This document shows, piece after piece, positions 22,043 through 33,402 of a stretch of 64,000 bases of DNA. The stretch is from Silene conica (taxonomy: Eukaryota > Streptophyta > Magnoliopsida > Caryophyllales > Caryophyllaceae). Each line of letters starts with the position of its first letter. Positions within the stretch are counted from its first letter, which is position 1. Both the position numbers and the translations under genes were made by a program. The notes under the pieces were generated by a model. That model ran no database searches, was not told the DNA's origin, and worked only from the letters and a program-made list of their open reading frames with translations. Where the stretch lies: positions 82,954,861-83,018,860 of the forward strand of contig CM055316.2 in assembly GCA_029255685.2 (NCBI GenBank). The letters run 5' to 3'.

Positions 22043-22688
22043 ATTAGTTTTAGCCCCGTGCAAAAATCCACGGTGTCGTTTTAATAATATTATTATTTTA
22101 AATAGTTCTATTAATAATCCGAATATATTTTTGATGATGAAATTTTAAACTATATGCTATAATTGATTAAGATTTTTGTAATATCATTGACATTGTAAGT
22201 ATTTTTTTTAACGTTATTGTTATTTTAATTTATTCTTATTGTTATTTTAATTTAGTACTGTCATGAAAATTGTACTTGAAATTTCGATCGTGTTTTTATC
22301 ATTTTATGCATTTTGTTACATTTTTCTATCAATTAGTGTAATTTTGGTTAGTATTTATTATAATAATATATTATTTATTGTAATGTTGATTGTTAGTCAT
22401 AACTCATTATTTAATAATTATGTATAAATCGACATCAACAATATATTTTAATATATAATATATAAGTTAGACGTTATAAATATAATCGATAAATATAATC
22501 GTTTACGTATAAATTATTGTTTACGAAATAAATCAGAATTAATACGTAATAATAACACAACTAATGAAACACAAATATTTATTCGATAATTAATTCACTA
22601 AACAACAATATGGATCCCAACATAATTAAATTTAAAAAAAAAGATAAAATGATGGATTAATGAGGTGATATTTCTGTATTAATATAGA
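22043..22688 (-). mobile_element. Short Helitron-like element
   Basis: On the minus strand it starts TCTATATTAATACAG (22,688) and ends with a short hairpin built on CCGTG...CACGG, then GGCTAAAA and CTAAT (ending at 22,043). Both ends fit non-autonomous Helitrons of plants. It is 646 bp and has no coding capacity. Confidence 0.5.
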
Positions 22689-22722
22689 TAAGATGTGATA
22701 GAATGTCGTAAACGAGCTACGT

Positions 22723-23231
22723 TAGAGCTGTCCAAATGCGGGTTTGGGCCGGACATGGGCTGGGCCAAAAGGGAAAAATATGCCCTATAAGACTATAGCG
22801 GGCGGGTTGGGCCAAAATAGCGGACCACTTCTCCTTGCCCTTACCCGCCCAACTTTTAAAAATTAATTAATTAAGTAATTAACAACGCGATAAACTTGCA
22901 AAGCCGATATTGAATTAAGTTTTTAGTTCTTAACATCAATATACAAAATAGAAGGACGACTAACTTGGTCATCTGAATATAAGTTCCAAAATCCAAATAA
23001 GAGTAAAAAATTAGCAAAAAATAATTATATACTAATTGCTCATATTACTTTAGCGGGCCGGATGACCCAACCCGTTTTACATTTCTCTTATCTGTGTCCG
23101 GCCATTTACTAAAAGGGGTTGGGCCGGGTTAGCCCCTGACCCATTTTTTCAGAAAAATAATGTCCAAACCCGGTAAAAATTTGGGCCGAATGGGCCGGAT
23201 TTTCGGACGGTACTGCCTATGACCAGCTCTA
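22723..23231. mobile_element. Non-autonomous hAT element, 509 bp
   Basis: Terminal TAGAGCTG / CAGCTCTA inverted repeats with a perfect 8-bp target duplication AGCTACGT (22,715-22,722 and 23,232-23,239). The interior has GGGCCGG-type GC-rich arms in opposite orientation around an AT-rich core. The TIR and 8-bp duplication are diagnostic of hAT. Confidence 0.85.
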
Positions 23232-23239
23232 AGCTACGT

Positions 23240-24136
23240 ATATCACATCAACCACCGTTCTCATGTAAAATTGTGTTCACATAAACAAACCAATAATTAT
23301 GTGTCTACATGCCTCTGATACGTCGTCCAATATTATTCCGTATTACCGGACAATAATAAAGACAATGACTGCAAATTATTAACGTACATAGGATCCATCT
23401 CAAATATATACAGTTACTTAAAAACAAAAAAATATTGGCAATATTGCCACTTTCTATTGCACCTTCCTCGAAGCATAGATCACTCTTAAGAACCTCATAA
23501 AAATAACACAACCTACCTAACATAACATTATCTTATATTACAACCATTTTCAGTAGCGAATCTAGAATAATATCTTTGTGAATTCCCGTAAAAATACATG
23601 GGGTGTTGGGTCAGAGATCAGGAACGAAATTAGGACGAAATTTATATCTGGGCAATTTTTTTTTCATTGTTAGGGCGTACAAATATGTCTGTTTTTTTTA
23701 TATTTAATAGGGTTTTTAAGAGAATATAAAACATGCATACTTATTTAATTATTTAGTTATGTATTGCTTTTTTTTTCTAACAAATTTACTCGATATTTAT
23801 AAAGCATTCGTGATATTAGCTTAAGCAATGAAGAAAATTATAAGCATAAACAATAAAATCATATTTTTAGTACTTTGGCCAAAGAACTATTGTTGACAAA
23901 AATTTAGGGGGTGTTTGGTTAGAAATGAAACGTCGCATAGACCCTAGGGGTTATGACTCGGTAGTATTGTTGGGATATATAAAATAACAGTAGTAAAATT
24001 AGTAATCTTTATATTGAATGAAAAGTAGCATAGTCTTCAATGGGTAACTAGGTATCACTCTTCTCACAAGATTTGATGTTCAAACCAAATAGCATACCTT
24101 ATATAATAATGGACTGAATAGAATAATTCATACTTA
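23240..24136. other. Gene-free intergenic region
   Basis: AT-rich. No exon, RNA gene or delimited element recognised. Confidence 0.4.
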
Positions 24137-24236
24137 TACTCCCCGTTTCAGTCATATATTTACACTTCATTTATTTTTCCCTCACAAAATAAATGAAGTG
24201 TAAACTTATCAGCGGGACAGAGTGAATATTCATCTA
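24137..24236. mobile_element. Stowaway-like MITE, about 100 bp
   Basis: TACTCCCCGTTTCAG at the left, with its imperfect complement ending AGTGAATA at the right. An inner palindrome TACACTTCATTTATTTT / AAATGAAGTGTA is present. Same family as 27,811-27,904 and 31,829-31,930. Confidence 0.6.
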
Positions 24237-24366
24237 AAATTACCATATTGAAGTATTAACAAAACTAACAATATAGATTGTTTATAAACCGGCACCCTTA
24301 CTTTTTTACTCTAGTTTTGTCCCTATGTTCGGTAAATGAGATATTAGCCAATTTTTAGAATATTCA

Positions 24367-25000
24367 TGAATTTTAGAGTTATTTTCCAAAATAGGCGATT
24401 TTCAACAATTAATTAACGAAATAGGTTACTTTTCAAATTTATTACCGAAAATGGGTCCACGTAGGACTGGATTTCCCGAAGCTGTGGTCAGAGTCAAGTC
24501 GCCTACCCCCATAGCGACTTGACCTTTAACAACACAAACCCAAATTGAACGAAAATTTAAAAAAAAACAGATAAGAGAAAAGTCGCCCACCCGGAGAGCG
24601 GTTTGACCTTTAACAACACAAACCCAAATTAAACGAGAAAAAAAAAAAAAAAAAAAAAAAGTGGCTAAAAACGCCTACCCACCCAGCGACTTGGCTGTGG
24701 ACCAAATTTCCAAAATTGAAAGCCTACTGCAGGCCAAAACTCCCCCGCGACTTGACCATGGACTGATTTTAGGTCAAGTCGCTCTCCCCCAGAGCGACTT
24801 TACCCTGCTCTGAATTTCAGCTTCGGATTTTCATAACTATACACTCCGCATTTGGTCGTCGTCCGGGTAAGCGACTTGAATACAATTCTAGCTTCGGTGA
24901 TGACGTGGACCCATTTTCGGTAATAAATTTGAAAAGTAACCTATTTCGTTAATTAATTGTTGAATATCGCCTATTACGGCAAATAACTCTGAATTTTAAC
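24367..25000. mobile_element. Long-TIR non-autonomous element with repeated GCGACTTG core
   Basis: Inverted arms of about 97 bp (24,367-24,463 and 24,904-25,000) share ATAGGCGAT, TTAATTAACGAAATAGGTTA and GAAAATGGGTCCACG in opposite orientations. The 440-bp interior repeats AAGTCGC / GCGACTTG at least seven times in alternating orientation, and has a poly(A) run at 24,637-24,660. No transposase frame. Superfamily not assigned. Confidence 0.7.
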
Positions 25001-25029
25001 ATATTTGACCAGTCAATATACTAATTTAA

Positions 25030-25321
25030 GTGTTTGGTAAAAACAACATATTAAAACAACATCTTTGGATCAATATGTTGTTTTACAATATATTATTTAC
25101 TGCAACATACTGTTGACATATCCTAAACTACGAAATTTTACTAGATTTTACAAAGAAAACTAATAATCTACTAATCGTAACCTGCTGGCCTGGTTACAAA
25201 ACACTCAAATTAATTCTGCCAATTATAATATGCTAGTCAAACCTCCTGCTAAAATCTGATTTATAATCCGTCATTGCAATCTGTTTATACTAAAATTAAT
25301 CTGTTGTTTACCAAACAAATC
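25030..25321. mobile_element. MITE of the TGTTTGGTAAA family
   Basis: Starts TGTTTGGTAAAAAC and ends GTTTACCAAACA. The interior contains AACATATTA-type inverted words. Related copies lie at about 31,017-31,363 and 57,259-57,560. Confidence 0.55.
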
Positions 25322-25455
25322 ATAGTACATATTTCAAACTAAAAGTACAAATTAATGCTATTTTTTTCTAAAATTAGCGCCAAATACTTCAAAAAAAATT
25401 CTTTTACAGTATCCCAGGACCCTAGAAAGAGACTCCTGGCTCTGCCACTGACCAC

Positions 25456-25467
25456 TATATATAAATA
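25456..25467 (+). promoter_or_regulatory. TATA box of the plus-strand EF-hand gene
   Basis: TATATATAAATA lies 101 bp upstream of the ATG at 25,568, a normal spacing for a plant core promoter with a short leader. Confidence 0.6.
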
Positions 25468-25567
25468 CACATACATATTAACGTACTACACAACTTACAC
25501 AACATTATTTATATAATTAAAACCTCATATTTATTACACATATTACAATTTCCTAAGAAAACCAAAA

Positions 25568-25906
25568 ATGGAACAAAGTACAAATATGGATTTTGAGGAT
25601 TATTTTCCATCAATGATAATAAGATTAGGTGAAGAAGCATTCATAGAAGAGCTATGTAGCGGATTTGTTATGTTAATGGATGTCGAAAAAGGCGTAATTA
25701 CGTTCGAAAGCTTGAAGAACAATGCATATGTATTAGGGTTACATGAAATGAGAGATGATGAATTATGGTGTATGTTAAGAGAAGGTGATCTTGATGGAGA
25801 TGGTGCAATTAATCAAATGGAGTTTTGTATTCTTATGTTTAGGTTAAGTCCTGGTCTTATGGATGAGTCTAGATTGCTTTGGATTCAGAATTTTGGTGCT
25901 TTTTAA
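25568..25906 (+). CDS. EF-hand calcium-binding protein, PBP1/KIC type (paralogue)
   Basis: 112 residues from a single exon. The canonical EF-hand loop DLDGDGAINQME (residues 74-85) is followed by FCILMFRLSP (86-95). The N-terminal half holds FEDYFPSMIIRLGEEAFIEELCSG-type and VITFESLKNNA segments in the same order as the gene at 18,065. Compared with that gene it has GVITFESL in place of DVITFDSL, closer to Arabidopsis PBP1/KRP1, and a short tail rich in aromatic and hydrophobic residues (LLWIQNFGAF). It is probably a soluble Ca2+ sensor acting by binding partner proteins. TATA box, ATG context and stop are all intact. It is head-to-head with its paralogue across 7.2 kb. Confidence 0.9.
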   Translation: MEQSTNMDFEDYFPSMIIRLGEEAFIEELCSGFVMLMDVEKGVITFESLKNNAYVLGLHEMRDDELWCMLREGDLDGDGAINQMEFCILMFRLSPGLMDESRLLWIQNFGAF

Positions 25907-26039
25907 TCTTATTTTTTGTATAATTTTATCTATTTAATTACTTTGGTTTTATAGTATTTTAAATTTTATTTTGTGGTATGTAAATTTAGACCTTGCTTGG
26001 TTGATGTAGATCAATCACCATGTATGTTTAAGAATAATA

Positions 26040-27480
26040 TTGTTAATTGGTCCGTCTGTTCTCTGTTTGGATATGTCAAACCGGCTCAGATTTAGGTTCT
26101 AGCAATTGAATTATTGTACTAAGTCATTTATAATAAGAACGTATGATGTTATCTCATCCAACATCCTTCTAACCTTCTTAGTCATTTACGATGCTGGTGT
26201 TTGTTAATTGGTCTTTCTTTCCTCTGTTTGAAAGTCCAGACTCATTTTCATGTTCTAGCAATTGAATTTTGTACTAAGTCATTTATAATAAGAAGGTATG
26301 ATGTTATCTCATCCAACACCCTTCTAACCTTCTTAGTCATTTACGATGCTAGTGTTTGTTAATTGGTCTTTCTTTCCTCTGTTTGAATATCCAGACTCAT
26401 TTTCATGTTCTAACAATTGAGTTATTGTACCAAGTAAGTCATTTATAATAAGAAGGTATGATGTTATCTCATCCAACACCTTTTTAACCTTCTTAGTCAT
26501 TTACGCTGCTGGTGTTTGTTAATTGGTCTTTCTTTCCTCTATTTGAAAGTCTAGACTCATTTTCATGTTCTAGCAATTGAATTATTGTACTAAGTCATTT
26601 ATAATAAGAAGGTAGGATGTTATCTCATCCAACACCCTTCTAACCTTCTTAGTCATTTACGATGCTAGTGTTTGTTAATTGATCTTTCTTTCCTCTGTTT
26701 GAAAATCCAGACTCATTTTCATGGTCTAGCAATTGAGTTATTGTACTGAGTCATCTATAATAAGAAGGTGTGATTATTTTTCTTAGGTTGATGACTAATT
26801 TCGTTATTAATTAATGGATTCACAATCATCTTATCTCATCCAACACCCTTCTAACCTTCTTAGTCATTTACGATACTGGTGTTTGGCAATTGGTCTTTCT
26901 TTCCTCTGTTTGAAAGTCCATACTCATTTTCATGTTATAGCAATTGAGTTATTGTACTGAGTCATCTATAATAAGAACGTGTGATTATTTTTCTTAGGTT
27001 GTTGACTAATTTCATTATTAATTAATGGATTCACGGTCATGTTATCTCATCATACACCCTTCTAACCTTTTTAGTCATTTACGATGCCGGTGTTTGTCAA
27101 TTGGTCTTTCTTTTCTCTGTTTGAAAGTCCAGACTCATTTTCATGTTCTAGCAATTGAGTTGTTGTACTGAGTCATCTATAATAAGAACGCATGATTATT
27201 TTTCTTAGGTTGATGGCTAATTTCATTATTAATTAATCTCATCCAGCACCCTTCTAACCTTCTTAGTCATTTACGATGCTGGTGTTTGTCAATTGCTCTG
27301 TCTTTCTTCTGTTTGGATATGCCGAGACTTATTGTACTAAACCACCTTTAATAAGAACCTGAGATTATTTTTATTCTTATGTTGATGACTAATTTCATTA
27401 TTAATTAATGAATTATTCACGGTCATCATGTTATCTCATCCAACACCCTTCTTAGTCATTTACAATAAGGTCGAGAGCCT
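26040..27480. repeat. Tandem array, about 156- and 210-bp units, 3' of the EF-hand gene
   Basis: Eight copies of a unit with CTTCTTAGTCATTTACGATG recur (anchors near 26,184, 26,336, 26,497, 26,653, 26,861, 27,073, 27,266 and 27,452). The first units are about 156 bp. Later units gain an insert containing TTTTTCTTAGGTTGATGACT and reach 190-212 bp. The array begins about 130 bp after the stop codon, within or next to the 3' UTR. Confidence 0.85.
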
Positions 27481-27810
27481 TTATCTTCAGGCTTTGGGAT
27501 AATGTTGTTGTTTTTTGTTTAATTATATCTAATTCCGCCATTATGTATACACGATATTTTGATAATTAAGCTTGATGGTTATAAGTAGAGCTCACTATGT
27601 ACATTATGTTAATTATGTGTTTTGAATTTTAATTGATGTTCTTAAACAATCTTAATTCATTTTCTAATGTATTATCCTTTGTTACTCGACCAATCTTCTT
27701 CGAAATATCGAAAAATAATTCAATGGATAAACTTCTCTTATTATGTTCACGGTTTCCAAGAGTAGAGAATCTAACACATGCCTACATGGTGCACTCTACA
27801 ATAATTCATA

Positions 27811-27904
27811 TACTCTCTGTCTCGATATTTTGTTTATATTTTTCTTATTTTTATCTCACAAAATAAAATAAATGTGTATATATCAACGGAACAAAGGGAT
27901 AGTA
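27811..27904. mobile_element. Stowaway-like MITE, about 94 bp
   Basis: Left TACTCTCTGTCTCGATAT; right end complementary (ATATCAACGGAACAAAGGGA followed by TAG). Interior TATTTTATTTTGTGAG palindrome. Same family as 24,137 and 31,829. Confidence 0.5.
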
Positions 27905-30900
27905 GAAAACAGCTTTCAAGAATAAAAATTAAACTCTTCAGTCTTAACCACCAAATGAAGAAATCGGAGTTTTTATTACCCCTGCCATCAAACTTTTTTC
28001 CCGATAATAAAATGTGTGATTTTATTAGATCAAAGTGTCTTCTTTGTGACGTACCTTCTTCGTGATAAATTGAAAAAGGATACAGTGTCTCTCTCACAAC
28101 AAAGCAAGTCGGAAAATGAAACATTGCATGAATACTGTCACTTACATTTTGTAAGAAGTGAATTATCCGATCCGTCTTTAACTTGAGACGAATAATACAG
28201 TTCTTCAATGAAAATTTGCTTTTTAAATTAAGGCCCAGTTCAACTCTTTTCAATTTTTCTTGGTGGTATCTCATTAAGTATTATTTACGTTCAATCAAGT
28301 AGGTTCAATTAAGCTCTACCCCAATTAATTCAATTCAGCTGATTTCAGCCGAAAAACACAAGATCTAAGTGAAAAGTCGCACCGGCCCGAGCACACAATC
28401 TAGCAACATTGTGCGCGAAGCGAGGGTAGAGTAGTGAGTAGAAAGCTAAGATGAGAATCGAATATTATACCCTAGTTGCATGGTGTGTAAAACAAAAGAG
28501 ATGTCAGGATTACACTTCAAACATTCCTTTCGACTAATACATTCTCTTTTTTTAATCGTCATTCTCAAGTTGTTTGCTTCCTTTGTCCTTTGATTAACAT
28601 GTTTATCCGAACAAAGCGTTTTTCTTGTAATGGACATTTTCTGTTTCTAGCTAAAAACGGCTAACACTTTCTCACAATAAAGCAAGTGAGAGGGCAACTT
28701 GGATAAAATGTAATACCTCATGAACATTATTCATCTTCAATTTAAGATGAATAGTGTCCGTCTTCGATGAGAATTAATCAGGCCTGATTTAATGCAGACT
28801 TGAAAGGATCACGTCTCATAACAACCTAAGACCATCCCCAAGCAAGGTCATGACTCATGAGGGTGGTCATGATTTTGTTTGGTCACGGTTAATGAGATAA
28901 TTAAACTAATTAATTGGTGACGATTTTACTAATTCGTGACCATATGCTCAACCAAGATCAATTTGTGACCACTATTGAACAATTGTGACCATATTTGTGA
29001 TCACTATTGTACAATTTTTATCGGTTCAAGAATAAAAAGATAAAAAAAAACGATTGTTAAGTGAAAAGTTTTGGTATGATATAAAATGTGATAAATGATT
29101 GGAACCGCTGAAAAGTGGAAAAATAATTAGGTTGATGACCTAGGTCTTGATTTTCTGCTTAAAAGGATAAAGTAAGTCAAGATAGACAAGTTGAGATTAA
29201 AAGTAAAATCAGGTCGTAATCTAATTATTGCAACTACTACTTGAGATGATCTAACGCGTACGGCCCGCCCGGCCAGTCGCTACCTCCATATGGCAATTAG
29301 TTTGTATGTGGAGAATGACATATCATTATTCATGTTCTTTGGCTATATTATTGTCCAATCGAACTTTTTCCGCTAGAAGTCGAGAAAATTATATGAAAAA
29401 TTATGATGTACGCATCTCACAAATTGCCTTTGTCTAAAATAAATTTTTTTTAGCAAAAAAAGAAAATTGGAATTTCCATGGGCTGGACTCTCGATAACCT
29501 TACTAAGGCCCATCATCACCATCCAGCCATGTACAGAGTAAGTCACATTGGGCTTTTCTCTAAAACTATTTGCGCCCATTATGGAATTTGTATGAACGTA
29601 ATTGTTTTTTTTGGTAACTAGAAATCTTACAAGTTACAATGCCCTAGCCCCGAGCCGTAGAGGTGTATGTTAGGTCAGGTCGGTGTAAGACGGGCCGGGC
29701 CAAATTTGGTGTGTGCGGCTAACACAAGTACACAAGCCTAAGTGAGGATCGAGTTGGGCCAGTTTTGTCTAGCACTAGCTCGGCCCAATGAGTAACGGGT
29801 TAGGAACGGGCCATGTTGGGCCTTCTATATTATTTTTATTAGTGTTTGGACCGGGTTGGGTCGGACCGAGGAAGTTGAGGCATTAGCCCGGCCCGAGGAG
29901 ATATATGTGTCATGTCGTGTAGTGCTGGTAAATGGTGACACACGAATCCAAAATGAGTAAGGTTAGCCTGCTACGTTTAACAGTTCTGCCTACAAGTAAA
30001 TTTTGCTTGTCACATGACTGCCTCAATTATCTCAATACCCTCCGAGCACTACCAGCTCCACAGATGTTGTGAACGAAGAATCTCTTACCCTATTTAATTT
30101 CCATCGTTCTAAATAACTTAAAAAAATGTCTCGTATCCAGCGTTGTTATCTTCTCGGTGTAAAGGTAGCTACAAGCTCACAGGACTACAACTCATATATA
30201 TCAAAAGTATCACCGGTCTTCTCATAACACCAGCAATTATAGTTAAAACTTAAAATCTATATACTCCGATAATTATTATTACTTTAATTTCAAGCAAGTC
30301 CGAACTATACGACAACCGCAAACACGATGATGGGTCACTATGCCAAACTAGAGTTACAAACACGTGAACAAGTAAGGGTCACATACTCAAATAAGTTAAA
30401 TGTCAAAGGTAGTACATGAAAACAAAAGAATGCATCGTTGAATAGTAACCTTGAATTCAATCGAGTCTTGATGCAAAGAACCTCTTAATTTGATGTACCA
30501 TCCACAATATTTTACGTATTCTTCCTATCCATCAATTATTATTTGGCCTTCATTCTCAACGACAATGGCATGCACCGTGAAAGTCTAACTACGAATAGAT
30601 ATTCGCCACGTAGGATCCCGTCACATGGGATTATTATGCCATGTGTCACTCCAATCCTATTCTTCCAAATCATCAACCCTCATTATCTAGTTAGTGCTAC
30701 TGTAACACGAGTCAAATATCACACGCATGGTTAGATAAAATAATAGTAAAAGTGCATGTGAAATTACAAATTACTTGTCTTTATCTATCTAAGTGAGTTT
30801 TATTTGACCTGTGATAAACTAGCGATGAATTTAGCCCGTCACAGATGAGAATTTGTGGTAATGTTATACCCTTACTGCGGTACACAAGTTTTCAGAACGG

Positions 30901-31016
30901 CCATATCTGTCATAAGCTGAAGATGGTTTAAAACAAGTATATCCATTTTAAAAATAATAAGATTATAACAAAAAGATAATAATGTCGAAATGACATCAAA
31001 TAAGTTAATAATTAGA
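27905..31016. other. Gene-free intergenic region with dispersed MITE-like DNA
   Basis: No exon supported. 28,240-28,350 is a CAGTTCAA-type dispersed repeat. 28,817-29,253 looks like a TIR element (entered separately). 29,640-29,930 is GC-rich with GGGCCGGGCC and GGTTGGGTCGG words, similar in style to the hAT interior at 22,723 but without clear ends. 30,770-30,960 is a decayed TGTGACGG-family MITE. Confidence 0.4.
28817..29253. mobile_element. TIR element with AGACCATCCCCAAGCA end
   Basis: Left TAAGACCATCCCCAAGCA; right end on the minus strand TTAGATCATCTCAAGTAG. The interior alternates TTGTGACCA / TGGTCAC words. No coding capacity. Confidence 0.45.
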
Positions 31017-31363
31017 CGTTGTTTGGTAAAAAAAAAAATTAGTTGATTCCGGCATAATTAGTAGGCTGGTCAATCAATCTACTATTTTCATGTGTTTGGT
31101 AAACAACATGTTTTGAATTTTGATAGAATATTGGTCGGAATCTATTATTTTTTAATATGTTGCTAATAGCAGCATATTGTATTAGCATATTCAATTTATA
31201 CATGAAATTGTTCTAACTATCCTGTAATCTGCTATTTACCAAACATCCTTTTTTAATATTCTAATTATCCTGTAATAATCAAACCTGCTATTAAAATCTA
31301 CTAACTGTATTATGCTAACGTTATCTGCTATTATGAATCTGCCTATACTGTTTGCCAAATAGG
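31017..31363. mobile_element. MITE of the TGTTTGGTAAA family
   Basis: Left GTTGTTTGGTAAAAA, right CTGTTTGCCAAATAG. An internal CAGCATATTGTATTAGCAT segment also occurs in the copy at 57,259. Confidence 0.55.
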
Positions 31364-31593
31364 GCCTTAATCCGTTTTAAATAAAAGATGTTAGGATATG
31401 TAAATGAATTATGATGATGATAATATATAGTTTTACGGATGTGCTCAATCCTTTTTCCCTTTACCCGACCAATCTAATCTTTGCCTAATTGGATAGAATA
31501 CACATCAAATAGATAAGTTATCCTCTAATTCTTTTTATTTATATTGGATTATTATGCCATATTTGGAATTTGAGTTAAAGTTAAAGTAAACCA

Positions 31594-33402
31594 AATATCA
31601 ATCAACTTCAATCTTTGAAATATTGTCAAATTGTTGATTTATATTGAAACGAGTTTATAAAAACAAGTGTATAAGATAAGTTACAAATTACGAGATATTT
31701 TTTTTATTTTAGTACCTTCTACAAATTCTTGTTTGATGTAATGCAAATCTACAATTCATATTTATTTAGTCAATAACTTTTATTTGAATGGATCATGATA
31801 TTTATGTATACTTGATAGATCTGTTTTATACTCTCTCCGTCTCAGTGATAGGTTTGCACAATTGCACTTTCTTTATTTTTCCCTTACAAAATAAAAAAAG
31901 TGTAAATATATGAACGAGATAGAGAGAGTACGATATTAATGCTAAACAGTTTTTTAATGAATAAACAGTTTTATACGGCCTCCTTATTTTTTCTTCTTGC
32001 TTTTGTTTGTAGGCACAAGATTTAAGGAGAGGAATAAAACAGAAGTAAAAGAATTGGTTGGGGTTTGGTGATAGGAGTCTAGGAGAGACGGATGAATAAT
32101 TTTGAATTAAATAAGAAATAGTGTGGCACAAATCTTTGAAAAATAAATAAAATAAGAGTAAAAAAGTTAAGTGTTAGAAGAGATATGAATAAAATATGAG
32201 GAAAAGTTTTCAAAATAAAAAAGGAGAAGAAATCTAAATAATTCGTTTAAGGAAATAAGGAAGAAAATGATGAATAGAAGCGAGTATAAGAACAATTGAA
32301 CTATTAGACTAGGCAAAACCGACCAACCCCACACCCGAACTGAAGATCCGAATTTACTAGACCTGAATGTTTATTATTACAAAGTACAAACTCAATATTA
32401 TCCACAAATAACTATATAATAACCGACCTGAAATTGACCTCACAAACCTTGACCCGATTGACCCGTTTGTCAATAGTAAAGAAATCCATGGATAAGAAAA
32501 TAAGTTGGCCAAATGACAATTTTTTTATTTTATTATTCCCACTTGAAAATACTTGACCCATTTTAAACAAGACTTACTAAATATCAATCCAATTCAATCT
32601 TTGAAATATTGTCAAATTGTTGACTTATTGAAACGAGCTTGTAGAAACAAGTGTATTAGATAAGTTACAAATTACCAGATATTTTTTTATTTTAGTACCT
32701 TCGACAAATTCTTGTTTGATGTAATGCAAATCTACAATTCTATAACTTTTATTTGAATGGATCATGATATTTATATATACGATAGATCTGTTTTACATGA
32801 TATTAATGTTATACAATTTTTTTAATGAATAAACAGCTTATACTCTCCCGTAATCTTCTTTTACTTGCATTTGTTTGTGGGCACGAGATTTAAAGAGAGG
32901 AATAAATCAGAAATAAAAGAATTGGGTGGGGTTTGGTGATAAGAGTCTATGAAAGACGCGGATGAATAATTTTGGATTAAGGAAAACACGTGGCATAAAC
33001 GTTTGTAAAATGAATAAAATAAGAGTAACAAAGTTGATTGAATTTTGTGTTAAAAGAGATATGAATAAAATATGAGAAAAAGTTTCAAAAATAAGAAAGG
33101 AGAAGAAATCTGAATAATTCGTTTAAGGATATAAGGAAGAAAATGATTAATAGAAGCGAGTATAAGAACAACTAAACTATTAGACCAGGCAAAACGTCCA
33201 ACTCGATTGACTCGACCTGACACCCGAACTAAAAAGCCGAATTGTCTAAGCCTGAATGTTTATTATAACAAACTCAATACTATCCACGAATAACCGGATA
33301 ATAACCGGCCTGAAATTGACCTCTCAAACCTCGACCCGATTAACCCGTTTGTCAATAGTAAAGAAATCCATAGATAAGAAGATAAGTTGGCCTAATGACA
33401 AC
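31594..33402. repeat. Tandem duplication of an about 820-bp segment
   Basis: 31,594-32,520 and 32,582-33,402 are colinear copies (for example CAATCTTTGAAATATTGTCA, AATAAGAGTAA, AGAAATCCATGGATAAGAA). The left copy is longer because of the MITE at 31,829-31,930, which the right copy lacks. No gene is evident in either. Confidence 0.85.
31829..31930. mobile_element. Stowaway-like MITE with a paralogous empty site
   Basis: TACTCTCTCCGTCTCAGTG at the left, AGATAGAGAGAGTA at the right. Flanks read GTTTTA...CGATATTAATG; the duplicated segment at about 32,788-32,808 reads GTTTTACATGATATTAATG without it. A TA duplication fits the Tc1/mariner Stowaway group. Confidence 0.75.

Noticed and set aside
27834..28274. 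146-codon minus-strand open frame
   Set aside because: It crosses a Stowaway-like MITE and a dispersed CAGTTCA-type repeat, has no recognisable domain, and its composition is that of translated AT-rich DNA.
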